Shown here: in pieces, positions 45,301-56,413 of the stretch
Position numbering within the stretch: position 1 is the stretch's first letter
How the letters are laid out: every line of letters starts with the position of its first letter
Source: Thozetella sp. PMI_491
Taxonomy: Eukaryota; Ascomycota; Sordariomycetes; Chaetosphaeriales; Chaetosphaeriaceae
Direction: 5' to 3'
Assembly: GCA_021432635.1 (NCBI GenBank)
Contig: MU270030.1
Span: 372,001 to 436,000, forward strand
Length of the DNA: 64,000 nt
The notes under the pieces: model-generated
What the model was told of the DNA's origin: nothing
The model's input: only the letters and a program-made list of their open reading frames with translations
Database searches by the model: none
Made by a program: the position numbers and the translations under genes

Positions 45301-46151
45301 GGACATCTTGTCCATCAATCCGAGGTTAATTTTCACGAAGAGTCAGACGACGATGATGAATTAGGAGATGAAGCCGCGGTTAAACACAAGTACTATCGCT
45401 CTCGAAAGATTCTAGGCCACCTCTACCACTCTGTAGATGAGAATAGCATCTGGGGCCGCGATATCAAGAGTTTGGACGGGAAGGAGGAGCACGAATCTCG
45501 GTCGGGCGGGGGCGGAGCATCAGAATCACCTGCCGCAGTCCGTGTAGCAGTAGCGGCAAATGAGTTTTGGGAGTCGACTCGCTATTACTTCACTACGCGA
45601 TGTGAAGCTTTTGGTATAGTTGCGTGGGCGGACCGCTCTAACGAGGCTCAGCGAATTCGTTATTGGTAAGCGTCTGGTATCAAGACTCATATCCTTTTAG
45701 CTAACATAGCTCTCACTATAGTTATGAGGAAGCCGTCTTGGGCTTGATGGACGATTTTTCTGAGCATTCGAAGAAGCCGCTGAGCGAGCTCGAGGTCTTC
45801 GTGGGCTTCATCATTAATAAGAATGGTGTGGCAACCCAGCGGCAGCGCAACCAATCCATCAAGCTAAAGGACGAGTTTGAGCGCGTGGCCACGTCCATAG
45901 TGCAACAGATACGATCCAACGCCAAGCACGATGATACTTTCGGCACTAAACCTGACAGGTCCGCGGTGCTAGAGCTCTGTCTCGCATGCTTGCACGTCGG
46001 TTGTATGGGAACGGGAGCGGGTCTCAACCGTCTGTATGGCACTGACGACCATAGGCTTGAGAGCTTTAAGGTTGTGGCGGCGAGCCTTTTGGTGGAGGAG
46101 CTGGCTAGATTCGAAAAGGAGAACAGACGGAATAGTTCCCAGAGCAAATGA
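42316..46151 (+). CDS. RNA-dependent RNA polymerase (RNA silencing)
   Basis: Exons 42316-45221, 45282-45665 and 45722-46151 give 1239 aa. The start MEIFMRNVPLSMTGETMRIE is the usual head of fungal cellular RdRPs. The open frame extends upstream of it but without an ATG. The catalytic loop reads GGGDLDGDLYNIIWD with the metal-binding aspartates at about 850, 852 and 854, all intact. Other family blocks are FSDGIGTYS, ITCYQIRYAGYKGMIALD, IPVQHGVTLFGVMDETGYL and LVSRSPALHPGDVQ. The enzyme copies single-stranded RNA into double-stranded RNA for Dicer in quelling or meiotic silencing; which of the fungal paralogues this is cannot be decided by eye. An acidic patch (EESDDDDELGDE) follows the first intron, as in relatives. 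It ends 101 bp from the converging membrane-protein gene. Confidence 0.93.
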
Positions 46152-46252
46152 AGCACGCAAGCTTGTCGCCAGCTGGTTGGGGTGAGGAGGCATCTTCGAT
46201 TGCATTAGGTTATTACCCCTCTTTCATAGTCTATTATACAGTGGCCGTGCGC

Positions 46253-48259
46253 CTAGATGGTCAAGAGAACAACCATGCTAATGAATACTCCTAAGGCGAC
46301 GTAGAGTAGCCTCGTCCTCAGTTTGCGTCCCAGGAACATGGCTACCGTGATCGATATAAATATGCAAAGCCCCCAATAAGCAAAGAACTTGGTGGCATCA
46401 GTCGATATCATTCTTCTGCCCCACAAGTCTCTAGGAGATTCTGTTGTCATGGCCATGGTGCTGCACACGGCCACAACGATCCAAGCGAGGATCCACCACT
46501 TCTCCCGCATGGCCAGGCGCCAGAAACTGTACGTAGCGGGCGGCGCCGAAGGCTCCAGGGAGACAGCCCCTCCTTTGCGATACTTTTCCACCAAGATATG
46601 CAGCTCGGTCTCGGTGAAGCCGTCCACATCTTTCTCTTCGCCCATCGCCTCCCGCCGGAGGGCACTGGCGAAAATAAGAGACGCCTTGTACGGTCCGGGC
46701 ACCTCGAGGCCTCCCCGGAGCTCGATGGTGAGGTGGGCCTTGAGCCAGAGAATGGCCAACCCCCCACTCCAGCAGAAGAGAAGGCTTATCAGGATAGCTA
46801 ACTGAATGGCAGAGAATCCCCAGGTGTAGCTGTCCTGCGGCGCGCAGACGCCATTCTCGATCACATAACGCATCGTGTACGTCTGGTTCGAAGCGGCCAG
46901 AAGCACGGTAGTGTCTGAAGGGTGCGAAAACGGCTGCATGCTTGTGTCTGAGTCCGTCCAGTTCCAGCCGTAGTCTCGGCTGGAAGGCGGTAGGTAGGCC
47001 GCTGAGATGTTGAGGGCAGGCGCCGGCAAAGTGACGCCGTTATATACGGTCGACCTATTACTTCGGCCGTAGAATCCGTACCGGGATAAGTCTAGTGGGT
47101 TCCGTCAGCAGTTGCCTCTTCATCCCTTTAGAGTGTAAGAAACTAACATGTTGTTAGGTTTCCACGCCTATAACACATGTCGATGGCCGTGCTGTCCATT
47201 TCTGTGTAACCGTAGGCTACCCAGCCAATGCAGGCATCATAAGAGCCAGATAACGAAAAGGGGTCTGTCGTAAGGCTAATAGGCTCCAACGGAGACGGCC
47301 ATGCTTACGGGCCTCAATGTTAGCATTGGAAACCCAAGTCATGTTGAACGGGAAAGTAGTTTCTTACAGAATTTTGAGCGTATTACCGGATACTCGTCTG
47401 TGAGGTTTATCCTTGACCCGTCATGAATGATGTAGATCACAGGGCTGAAGTCAGAGTATGGAATCAAGGCCTTGTCCGCGTTGGGGACGAAGGCTTTGGT
47501 TGAGGTGGTGTAACCCGTTGGCGCGCTCGCGATAGTCGGGAAGATGGCGACAAAGACCATGGAGCATAGCATGAATGCCATGGCAGCCGTCGACACGAGG
47601 CGCCTGCGTGCCCAAAAGTCACGGAAGAGACGAGCGGTCCCCATGAGGTTCGGGTCCTCGCCGAAGAAGATGGTGCGGAAGGTCTCGAGTGTGACGGGCT
47701 TGACCTGCATGGACGCAGCTACATACGTGGAAAAGACTTTCCAAGAGAACCACGCGAGAATTATCTGCCCTCCACGGCCCACCAGCTACCAAGCACGTCG
47801 TCAGCTCTGCATCGCCGCTACGGGGTTCGTCCAGCTTACCACTTCCCAGGCGATGTCTATCACCTTAGCCTGGGTGAAGTTGAATGTCCCAAAGGCCACT
47901 GTCACTTGAAAGAAGCCATCTAAGCCCCAGGCATCGCTGCCGGATGGGGAGAGTCGGAAGGTGCCATCTGGTGAACACGCGCTCGTTATCCATCCCCCGG
48001 AGATCGAGGTCAGCGCTACAAAGAAGGCGAGTGCGGTGACAAGGCTGCTCAGCCAGCAGACGTAGAGAAGCCAGCCGGTTACGGCCCACCAGCGCGTCGT
48101 CGTCAGATCCACCCAGACCTGGGATGCGGTCTCCGTCGTCTCACGCTCCACGAATGCCCAGGCCGTCTTGGAGAAGCGGATTCCCTGGAGTGCCCTGGCC
48201 GTCCAGTACCACCGCTTCGGGGTGTGGACTAGATGTGGCCGGGTCTTCAACTCCTCCAT
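46253..48259 (-). CDS. Multipass membrane protein of unknown function
   Basis: Minus-strand exons 47840-48259, 47368-47785, 47148-47303 and 46253-47091 encode 610 aa. The ATG at 48259 (MEELKTRPHL) is preferred. The frame stays open to another ATG at 48568, but that leader is unlike a protein start. About seven membrane helices are visible: WLLYVCWLSSLVTALAFFVA (about 63-82), AWFSWKVFSTYVAA, a helix at about 203-228 (STAAMAFMLCSMVFVAIFPT), AILISLLFCWSGGLAILWL, ILAWIVVAVCSTMAM, FFAYWGLCIFISITVAMFLG and LLYVALGVFISMVVLL. A large loop with sequons and cysteines lies between helices 3 and 4. The layout is that of a common fungal membrane-protein family without known function. Confidence 0.78.
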
Positions 48260-48956
48260 TGACGCCGCAAAAGAGGTTGAAGAGCCCAATTCTTCATTCT
48301 CCGCGTCGAACAAGAGGTGAGGGGGTGACCAAGGATCGAGAGAAAGAGGGTGGGCGCGGTTCGCGTAAGGAACCCGGACATGCGCTAATGCAAGGAACGG
48401 CACAGCAGAGCACAGCCTATCAAAACGCACTGTAACAAGGCTGCCTATTGACGCGCTAGAGCTAGTCGCTAGTCCGCGTCGGGCAGTTCCTACGCTTCGG
48501 GGTTGGAACTCTTGTTGGTGTAAGAAATTAAATCCGATGTCCCCGCCCATATAAACACATGGAGTCATTGGATCTTATTTACATCTGCATAACTAGTCAG
48601 CTTAGTCTTCCGATGAAATTTTACTGATCACCAGTTCCCTGCTTCGTATCAAGTTAACAAGCTGTTCTGGTCCTCACGTGCACATAACACTCAAGACTTC
48701 CTTGTTAGCTCCACGGCGTCACCTTCTGCATGTATGGTTCGGCGCCAGGGATTTAGGCGCTGCGCCGTTCCCGTGCTTCAAGACGAGATGCTGTCTAGGT
48801 AAAATCGTGTTCTTGCTAAAAGTATGATGCTCCAACGCATATCCGGTCAGAGAACAAGTACTACCATTTCTGCCATTCCTTAGCATGGATGTTAAAGAGG
48901 GGATTGCGCGAAGGCTGCCAAATAGCTTCTCTCACGCTTGCTTGCCAAGGAAGTAG
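48260..48956. other. Intergenic, possible long leader of the membrane-protein gene
   Basis: The frame of the membrane-protein gene remains open up to an ATG at 48568, so a longer N-terminus is possible. Otherwise nothing was recognised. Confidence 0.4.
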
Positions 48957-49576
48957 TTAGCTACGATCTTCTTGGTTCACCCCACCGGGTTGCGCGTTAG
49001 AATCCATGATGCTCAAGTTTCCGTGGTAGTGGAGCTTGAAACAGTCGAACAGCCCTGCGAAGACATCCAAGATCAGCTTGCTGGGGATGCAATTGCGGCT
49101 CCGCCAGTGGAAGTCAAAGACGCGCAGCCATTTATCGAGTCTGCGCCCCACCCGCCGGTGGAGGGTGCATAGTATAGCCTAGCCAAGCCAGCATCGTCTA
49201 GCTTCTGCCGGAGCGGTATAATGTTGAAGGCGGCGACAGCGTTTAGCCTTGCTATCGGTTCGTCCGTGAAGATGAATCCCATGCCGCCGGTGAGCCGTTT
49301 CCATTCCTTCATCTCAAGTAGCTCGGCGATGGCCTCTCGGAATGTATATTTCTCCTCCTTCGCCTCTCTCGGCTAGCGGCGGAAACCGGAAAGGCACACA
49401 GGTTCTGGGACAGTCGCTGTAGGCTCGTGGACATCCAGGTGCTCTGCGAATCTCGTGGTACGCTGAAACGGATTAGGAAGCGATTGTACATCAACAACTC
49501 CCTTGTAATCATGCCAAAGTTGATCTAAGAGTGTGGTGAAGCCGGTGGCTCTAGTGGCATGGCCCAAGGACTGCAC
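48957..49576 (-). pseudogene. Relic of an unidentified gene, with a stop and a frameshift
   Basis: Read on the minus strand, one frame runs from about 49576 (ATRATGFTTLLDQLWHDYKG) to a TAG at 49373-49375. It then continues in the same frame (EEKYTFREAIAELLEMKEW, RLTGGMGFIFTDEPIARLN) to about 49155. After that, coding character passes to another frame (RRLDKWLRVFDFHWRSRN, LILDVFAGLFDCFKLHYHGN), which ends at 48957. No splice sites explain the jump. Together this looks like a protein of about 200 aa or more broken once by a stop and once by a frameshift. I do not know the family. Confidence 0.35.
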
Positions 49577-51443
49577 GCCCGAATGTTTGGTCTTCTCCTT
49601 GACAATTTATTGCAATCAGGTCTCGTCGAACAGACGAGACATGAGACACTCGATTCCGTGGACTCAGCTTTGGAAGCTGTAGAGCGGTACCACAAGAGGG
49701 CTCGGGATAAATCGTCGGCGGTTCGGCACTACCTCGTCTTCGTACTGAGTCCCCAAGAGTCTCTCCTCCAAACCTCAGCGGCGCAAATCGTGGCTCTATC
49801 GCTATGTGATCAGAATTTTCGGTTAACGCCGGTTCTAAGTCTGTACGAGCACCTGCATTCTTGCTGGGCCTTGGTTCATCGAGACTGAGAGGACTCTCTC
49901 TATAGTGTCGGCTTATGGGCAGCCTCCCTAAGATATCCAATGGTGAATTGAGTTAGTGTTTCGACCCTGCCTTCGTGTCCCAGGAAAGCATCTCACGAAA
50001 TGGGGAATGGGCTGGTGACAAGAGGGAAACTTTTGCCAAGCAGCCGGCTTGCCGAGGGGTTCCGCAAAAGATGAGGGCGACACATCAAAGTCTCCCAGCA
50101 TATCTGTGCCCGCAGGGGTTGGTCTGTCGTCGCTGGGATCGTGTCTCGGATGTGCTAGGTCATATATGAATCCCTGCAATGCATGCAATGCAGCTCCATT
50201 TCTGTGTAACTCAACAAATTTCCGACGTTACCTATTGGGCGGTAGATGGGAAGAATGCAAGGGCGGAAGGCACTGCGGGAGATCGGTGCGGTTGGGGAAC
50301 GCTAAGACGAGCTGAGACCATGCCACTTTAGGCCATCAAGTCCAGTGTAAATGACAAACAACTGGTTACTAGCTTGATAAAAAATCACAATTCAATTATT
50401 CCTCGAACCATATGTATTGAACAACTGTCAGGGTATGACCCGTGATACTGGTGGAGACGTGTTGGGGGTCGCAGGTTTGCCCACGATGGTCATGACGTCT
50501 ACCACTACGGAGCGTGGCCAAACAACTAAGGGAGGGTTTCCATCAGATGACCGTGCTAGAAATAGGTATGTACGTTGTCGATGTCTTACGAATAAAGGAA
50601 TGTGGACTCAGCCGTCCCATTCACTATTTAGAGACGCCTCTTCACCAACACCGAAGATTGGTAGCCGCTCTGCGACCTACTGAATCGATGGATTGAACTT
50701 TTCGGTATTCGGCTTATAGATTCTGTTATTTATCTGCTTAGCCAATAACCAAGTGATAGGAAACGCCTGTGTCCTGGCCCCTCGTCTCTTCCCATAGAGG
50801 TTGATGTTGAAGTAAACCGCCCACCACTCCGCTCACTTCCTCCATTGAACCACAAAAATGTTAAATTTCCACCCGGGAGCACCAATAACTTAAATCAGTA
50901 CCACGAAATACGCCCAACCCGCCTAGCACCAGGTCCGCCTCACGAACCCGTACATCGAGTAATACTTAGCTCCTTCTCGTAACCCATTTTCGACTGAGAG
51001 GGTGCTTTCCCAGAGAACGACATATAATATATCGGTAACAATTATATCGGGTTGTCGTCTATGCTGAGCATGCATCTCCCTTTATCACCTCAAGTGAACA
51101 GGGGGACGGGGGGCGTTTCAAGATGAAGCACAGCCACTAATCGTCGCTTTAGATATAATTAGCTTACCGCAAGTATGGTAAGCTGGCACCTGAGCTGCGC
51201 CTCAGCTGACTGGCAACTGCGTGATAATCAGAACCGGTAGAGAGAAGGCAAATGGGGACGTGGGGGTCCGGGCAGCTGACCTGGAAGTTGTGCGAGTCCT
51301 CGGGCTGGGGGCTGTCGACAGCAGAACGAGCAGCACTGAGCGGGACGCTTTTCGTCGATACGCGTTCTTGTCTGCAGGTAAGCAGGAGGCCTCCCTCTTT
51401 GGCACTTACTCGAATTAACGATACGGCATGGCAATACAGCCTC
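49577..51443. other. Intergenic, nothing firmly supported
   Basis: About 1.9 kb. A plus-strand ATG frame at 49559-49888 (109 codons) is antisense to another open frame and shows no known motif. The rest has only short frames. No structured RNA was recognised. Confidence 0.45.
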
Positions 51444-51719
51444 TCAACGGGACTGCTTCCGAGTATCGCAGTTGGCGCAGCGCAGGCCTTGGCAGGCCGG
51501 GCATCGGTCTGTCTGTAATGGGATTCCCAAGTACCCGCACTGACAGCAGATCCAAGTCCACAAGACCTTTTTCCGTTTCGATTGCTTAGCCGGCTTATTG
51601 CTGCTCGTGCTAGTGCTAGTACTAGTTCTGGGCTTATTTGTGAAGTCGAGATTTAGCTCGTATTTTTCTTTGGTTGAGCTGAGAAAAACGGAGGGTGCGG
51701 GGGACTTGCCATGGAGCAA
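51444..51719 (-). CDS. Small zinc-ribbon-like protein, 5' end unresolved
   Basis: A minus-strand frame of 91 codons with a clear C-terminal Cys-rich domain: WTWICCQCGYLGIPLQ, then DRCPACQGLRCANCDT. The four CxxC-like pairs fit a small zinc-binding module often seen in uncharacterised fungal proteins. The middle is Ser/Thr/Lys-rich (TSTSTSTSSNKPAKQSKRKK). No Met occurs in this frame. The nearest ATG (within CCATGGCAAG) is in another frame, so either an upstream exon is missed or the gene has lost its start. What the domain binds is unknown. Confidence 0.45.
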   Translation of the reverse strand: MLHGKSPAPSVFLSSTKEKYELNLDFTNKPRTSTSTSTSSNKPAKQSKRKKVLWTWICCQCGYLGIPLQTDRCPACQGLRCANCDTRKQSR

Positions 51720-52012
51720 GATGGAGAGCCGCAGTATTATACACTGCGAACATTATCACACCAAAAGTGTGCTGGCTATTGTATACCGGTGGTTGCTGCG
51801 GGCTTCTGGGTGCCAACGATTGCTCGGAGAACTACTAGATGCTGATGAGCGCTGGCCAGCACCGTCTTATAACGGGTATTCATCCTGGGCATCCACATGC
51901 GGGACCCCCTGCCAACTCTGACCGATCGGAATGCGTGCCGGTAGGTTTCATTGAGGCAGGGAAAGTCCTCGGTCTCCCCACACTGTTAGATCTAGCCACC
52001 ACCCTCATTTCC

Positions 52013-52084
52013 CTCACCCCTTTCCTTTTTTTCTTCTTCTTCTTAATCCATATCGAACTTTTTTTTTATTCTATTCTTTTTTTA
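52013..52084 (+). repeat. Polypyrimidine tract
   Basis: Over about 70 bases the plus strand is dominated by C and T, with runs of up to nine T. Such CT-rich stretches are common in fungal promoters, but no gene starts just downstream, so it may be only low-complexity DNA. Confidence 0.7.
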
Positions 52085-52901
52085 TACATGGTGGTTCTTG
52101 AAAAGGTTTAGCGAGCGGAGCCTTTGAAATATGAAAAGGCTCTCCCCGTAGAGGTGCACTTGGCTGGGCTGTAGCGTGTCAGAGCTTAACTGCTATTAGG
52201 GTTTACGAAGCAGACACCATAGCTGCCAGTGTACCCCCTGGGAGAGGTGGGCGGCCTCCTGCTTTTAGCCTTACATTGTAAACCATGATTGGATTTTACG
52301 CCTGGAATGATTGATAGCTTGGTATGAGATGGCCACAGTGGCACGGCTAGATATCGCTCTCTCCTCAGTGGCCAAAGCTGCAAGAACCAGAATACTCGAG
52401 CATCTGGCGCAAACACCAAAGGTATACTTGGCTATCAGGTACTGGGCTTCCTTGTGGTGTGAGAACCAAGCTAACAAGGATTCGAGTATACATTACATAC
52501 ATAGTACAGTACTCCTTGCCTAGTCACAGCTGCTGGGGGTCCAGTGGTTTCTCTTTGCGATTGTTCTTGGCAGCTCCTTAGCGCTCACCTCGGAAGTTAG
52601 GTAGCTAGCTACGACGTTCTTCACCTACGCATTCCAGTCTGGCGTCTAGTGCCCATCGCTCTTGGACGCTGGGGCAGCTTGGAAGGACTGGAATAATACC
52701 TTTATGTTAAAAAACCACTACAGAGCGGCTGTCCACGTAATTTTAACAAGCGAGAGCCGATCAGGTTAAAGCAGAAATTTACAGCCACCAAGGTGCAGTG
52801 TGTATATAATTATGTACAGCAAGAGACTCTTCTGGGGGACCAAACACGGGTGCCTCGGGGCGAGAGTGCAGGGAACTACCGAGACACCACCCACAAGCAC
52901 G

Positions 52902-53055
52902 GCGCCACAAAGTATGACAGGTTTCTGAACATGGTGCCGACAGGGGGTTCCCAGTCCAAGACTCTACAAGTAGATCTAGCGCCACAAAGTATGACAGGTT
53001 TGTGAACATGGTGCCGACAGGGGGTTCCCGGTCCAATATTCCACAAGTAGATCTG
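52902..53055. repeat. 77-bp tandem duplication, two copies
   Basis: Two adjacent units of 77 bp (52902-52978 and 52979-53055) both begin GCGCCACAAAGTATGACAGG and contain ACATGGTGCCGACAGGGGG and ACAAGTAGATCT. They differ at a handful of positions, mostly in the last third. 77 is not a multiple of three, so the unit is not a protein repeat. Confidence 0.9.
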
Positions 53056-54056
53056 CGAGAGCTGTGTGTTCCCCGCAATCTCGAATACCTCAGGCAACGA
53101 AACTGCCCCGGTCCAACCCTACAAGATCCAAGCTTGCCAAGGCAATGCTCCTGTGATCGTATACATGTAAAGATACACAAGAGAAGGGGGGGGAAGAGAG
53201 CTGCCTTTGGTCTCCCAATCTTAGGTGGGTGCCGCCCGCCACTAGGGAGGGGGTGGGGGCTACAGCAGCCGCGCTATCTCGGTTGCGTCGCTGCTACAAG
53301 GTCATCTAATATAAATTGCCTCACAACTCTGGACAGCTGCTTCATTCTACCATGGGGCGCAGAGCTAGTACGGCGAGGCTTAGCCCAATAGAGCGAAGCA
53401 AACGGAACATGGACCAGATTTTTTTCCTTTTCCCTGCAGTTGGTCGATCTGCACTGGCCACTTATCCTAGCTCCCATGCCCGCCTCACTTTTCATTCATC
53501 GGCCTATAATCAAGCCCAGAAGCCATCGGGCATGGTGGCACCCAGCCAGTCGTCAGCTCGGCTCCTATCTCTTTACATCAATCCCGGGCAAAACCACAGA
53601 AAGTGCTAGTCCCTCTTAGACATAAATACTCGCCGTCAGTTCGCTGGTTTCAATTTTGGGGCCGCCTTGTGTTCCACGAGAATGTCATGTCTCATCCTTC
53701 CATGGCGAGAGGTTCGTTTTCGAGCCCTTGGTAGGTAGGTAGAGGCGCGGGCTTGGCAAGGCAGCCTGGCTGTGCTGTCGCTTCGAGATCACCGTCTGCC
53801 TCCATTGGACAAATCTATACTCCACGGCAGCGATTCCAATGCACATTCGGAGTGGACAGCCCACCAAATGGCTTAGACCTAGCATGCATCTGCTCTATTG
53901 GGCTCCGAGTGCCTGCTAGGCCGCAACCATGTAGAAGATCAAAGGGTTGTGAGCTGAATAAACTTGCTTTATTGAGCCTGGCTCGTTCTATTACACACTG
54001 TCGCCGGCCTCAGCAGTGGTTCCATCTGTGTCGCAACTCACTCGTCGCAAACCATA

Positions 54057-56413
54057 ATGCATGCTTCAGCCTCGGTCCACAAGCCCTGTTGTAGCCCGAC
54101 TCAACTCGCACTGGGCGAGAACGGTCCAGAAAACGGTCTGCCAAGCTTCCGCCAGCCCGTTGATGGACAGTCTTGCAATGTTGACGTCTCCAGCAGAGCC
54201 GGTCCAGAGCCCCGATGGCTTAGATGCTTCACACAAGATCGACGGTTCTCCCCCAAATTCTTCAACCTACCCTATGTCGACTATGTGCGCCAGGAATGGC
54301 TGGCAGATACTGACCTGAGCGACAATGGCCAGGACGACGAGCCCGATGAGGGAAGCGACGCCGGTAGTGCAGAGAATGATGAAAGTGGAAGGCCTTACCG
54401 AGAGGACACATGCCCCGTAAGGATTTTCATGCGACAAAAAGCCTACTTCCAGGACCTCGCCGAATCTCCAGAGTCATACCTCGGTCAAGTGGAAGAGGTG
54501 GAAAGCTTCTGCTCTCATGTCGACGCAAGTGATTTCGACGAGGCCGGCACGGCTGGGGATGCCGAATGTAACGCTCTGTTGGACGAGAGAGCCGAAACGG
54601 GAGAGCCTAGAGAAGATAGAGGACCTATGAATTGGTTGCAATTGTTCAACGCTCTGCGCGGGAAACGTTTTGCAGTGCCGCCAGCACCATCCCAGGAGAT
54701 GAATGATACAAACACTGATCATTGTCAAACACTAGCGGTAGCTTCTCCAAACGCTGGGAGCACAGAGATCGGACACATACAGCCAAACGCAGCTCGGAGA
54801 TCAATCTACATTAATAACTTGAATCCCCACGCTACAGTAGCCTTGATTCGAACCACGTCTTGGTACGAGGCCGAAATGGTCCGGAATCTTATCCACCAGC
54901 ATCTAGTTCGAGGCACTGAGGTGGGGGTCTTGATACCCCTATGTGGGTATCAGACCTTCACGTTGAAGATCTACTTACCATACTACATGCGTTGTAAAGA
55001 GCGAGTGGCCGACAGTCGCAAGTGGCCAGACGGGTCGCTGCTGAGAAAATCTTACCGGCTGCCCCAGCCATCGAAGCGACGGTCAACGGCCGCCGATTCG
55101 GCCGAGATGGAATTTGCGTATGAGGCTCAGACTAGCATTTCCCTGACGGGGATCGACGAGTGGAGGTGGACTGTCATCGCCTTAGTAGACAATCATCACA
55201 AAGCCGAGTCGACAAGACACTACCACAGCTTTTCTACCCATGTCCACGGTACTGAGAGGACAGGAAAGGCGGACCCACTTACAAAAGGGGAAGTCGACGC
55301 GAATTTCAACGCGAATTTCTCCTCGCACCCGCGTCTCTATTTTCTACGGATCTGGAAGTCACAGATAGGCTACATCTCAAAGGAGTGGAAAGCACTCCTT
55401 CGCTGGTTCGAGCTGAGTGTGAAACAGCAAGTACACCCTGTCGTTACCCATGGAACGATCGGCTGGCGGCGGTACTCCCGTTGCCAACAACAACTAACCG
55501 TGCCCGACAGACTGTTGTTGGACGATATTTCGTCTCACAGCTCTGTGCAAGCTGAAGGTGCCATCGTCAACGGGCCGATTCAAGAGGCTATCCGCACGAA
55601 GGGCGAAATGCTCTCCATGTCCAAGGTGTTAAAGCACGACCTGCACAAGACCGTCAGCGCCTGGGGCCAGTTCCGTAAAACAGATATCGAATACTTCCAG
55701 GATAGTGGCGTCCATCCCGAAGAGGTTAGACTGATGAGCGACTGTTTGCGGTTGATAGAGGGGGTCTACTCGGGTCTCGAAGTCACTTTGAAGGACTGGG
55801 AAAACCTGGACCAGGACCTTAGCGGCCACGTATGAGCTAACTTGTCCCGACAAGTGGTCTTACCTGCTAACCAGGAGCAGCTCAATGATATACAGTCAGC
55901 TTCAGCCATCGAAGTGTCCCGCCAAATACAGATGTCATCATCTAGCACCCATCAACTAACCCAAGAGGCTCTTGAACTAACCAAGGAGAGTCTTGGCTTA
56001 GTCCGAGCTCAGAAGAAGTCAGGGGATCATATGCAAAAGGTGACATTGATCAGCATGGTAAGTCCATCTAGGTCTCTGATGTGGGACTCGGCACACTCTT
56101 TTGCACTAACATGCTCCTCCAGTCTTGTGTCCCGTTAGCACTGGCATCTTCTTTATTCAGCATGGCGCCAGCCGCTCTTCCCTTTGAGCAAACCTTGCCT
56201 GCTTTCGCATGCGTTATAGTCATCCTGTCGATAATCCTTTTCTTTCTTGTTCATATCGTGGACTGGTCTCGTATCATTCTCAAACGGCATCCTAACACGG
56301 CTCTTCGTTGGTGGGATACTCTCTACTTTGGCCTGGTTGCTTCGCTCAGACGGCCAGAGGCGGTGGTGCCCGACTCCGAAGTTGGAGGACAGCTGCCGAT
56401 GCATGAACTATGA
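54057..56413 (+). CDS. CorA-like membrane protein with long N-terminal domain
   Basis: Exons 54057-55829, 55875-56057 and 56123-56413 encode 748 aa. The C-terminal 170 residues have the layout of a CorA-type magnesium channel: a long helix (STHQLTQEALELTKESLGL, VRAQKKSGDHMQKVTLISM) leads into a first membrane segment (SCVPLALASSLFSM), then a short loop and a second helix (FACVIVILSIILFFLVHIVDW). The GMN motif that forms the CorA pore mouth is not present; LFSMA takes its place. The N-terminal about 550 residues hold an acidic stretch (DDEPDEGSDAGSAENDE) and a conserved-looking block around WYEAEMVRNLIHQHL, with no recognised domain. Fungi carry many such CorA-like proteins with large extra domains. 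Whether this one conducts ions is open. The first intron is only 45 bp. Confidence 0.8.

Larger units (their letters stand above)
51720..54056. other. Intergenic, with low-complexity tract and tandem duplication
   Basis: About 2.3 kb. It holds a pyrimidine-rich tract at about 52013-52084 and the 77-bp tandem duplication at 52902-53055. Short frames running through the duplication are not supported as genes. The last few hundred bases are expected to hold the promoter of the gene at 54057. Confidence 0.45.

Noticed and set aside
48260-48568. 103-residue N-terminal extension of the membrane protein
   Set aside because: Although open and ATG-started, its sequence has no protein character, and the ATG at 48259 gives a normal start.
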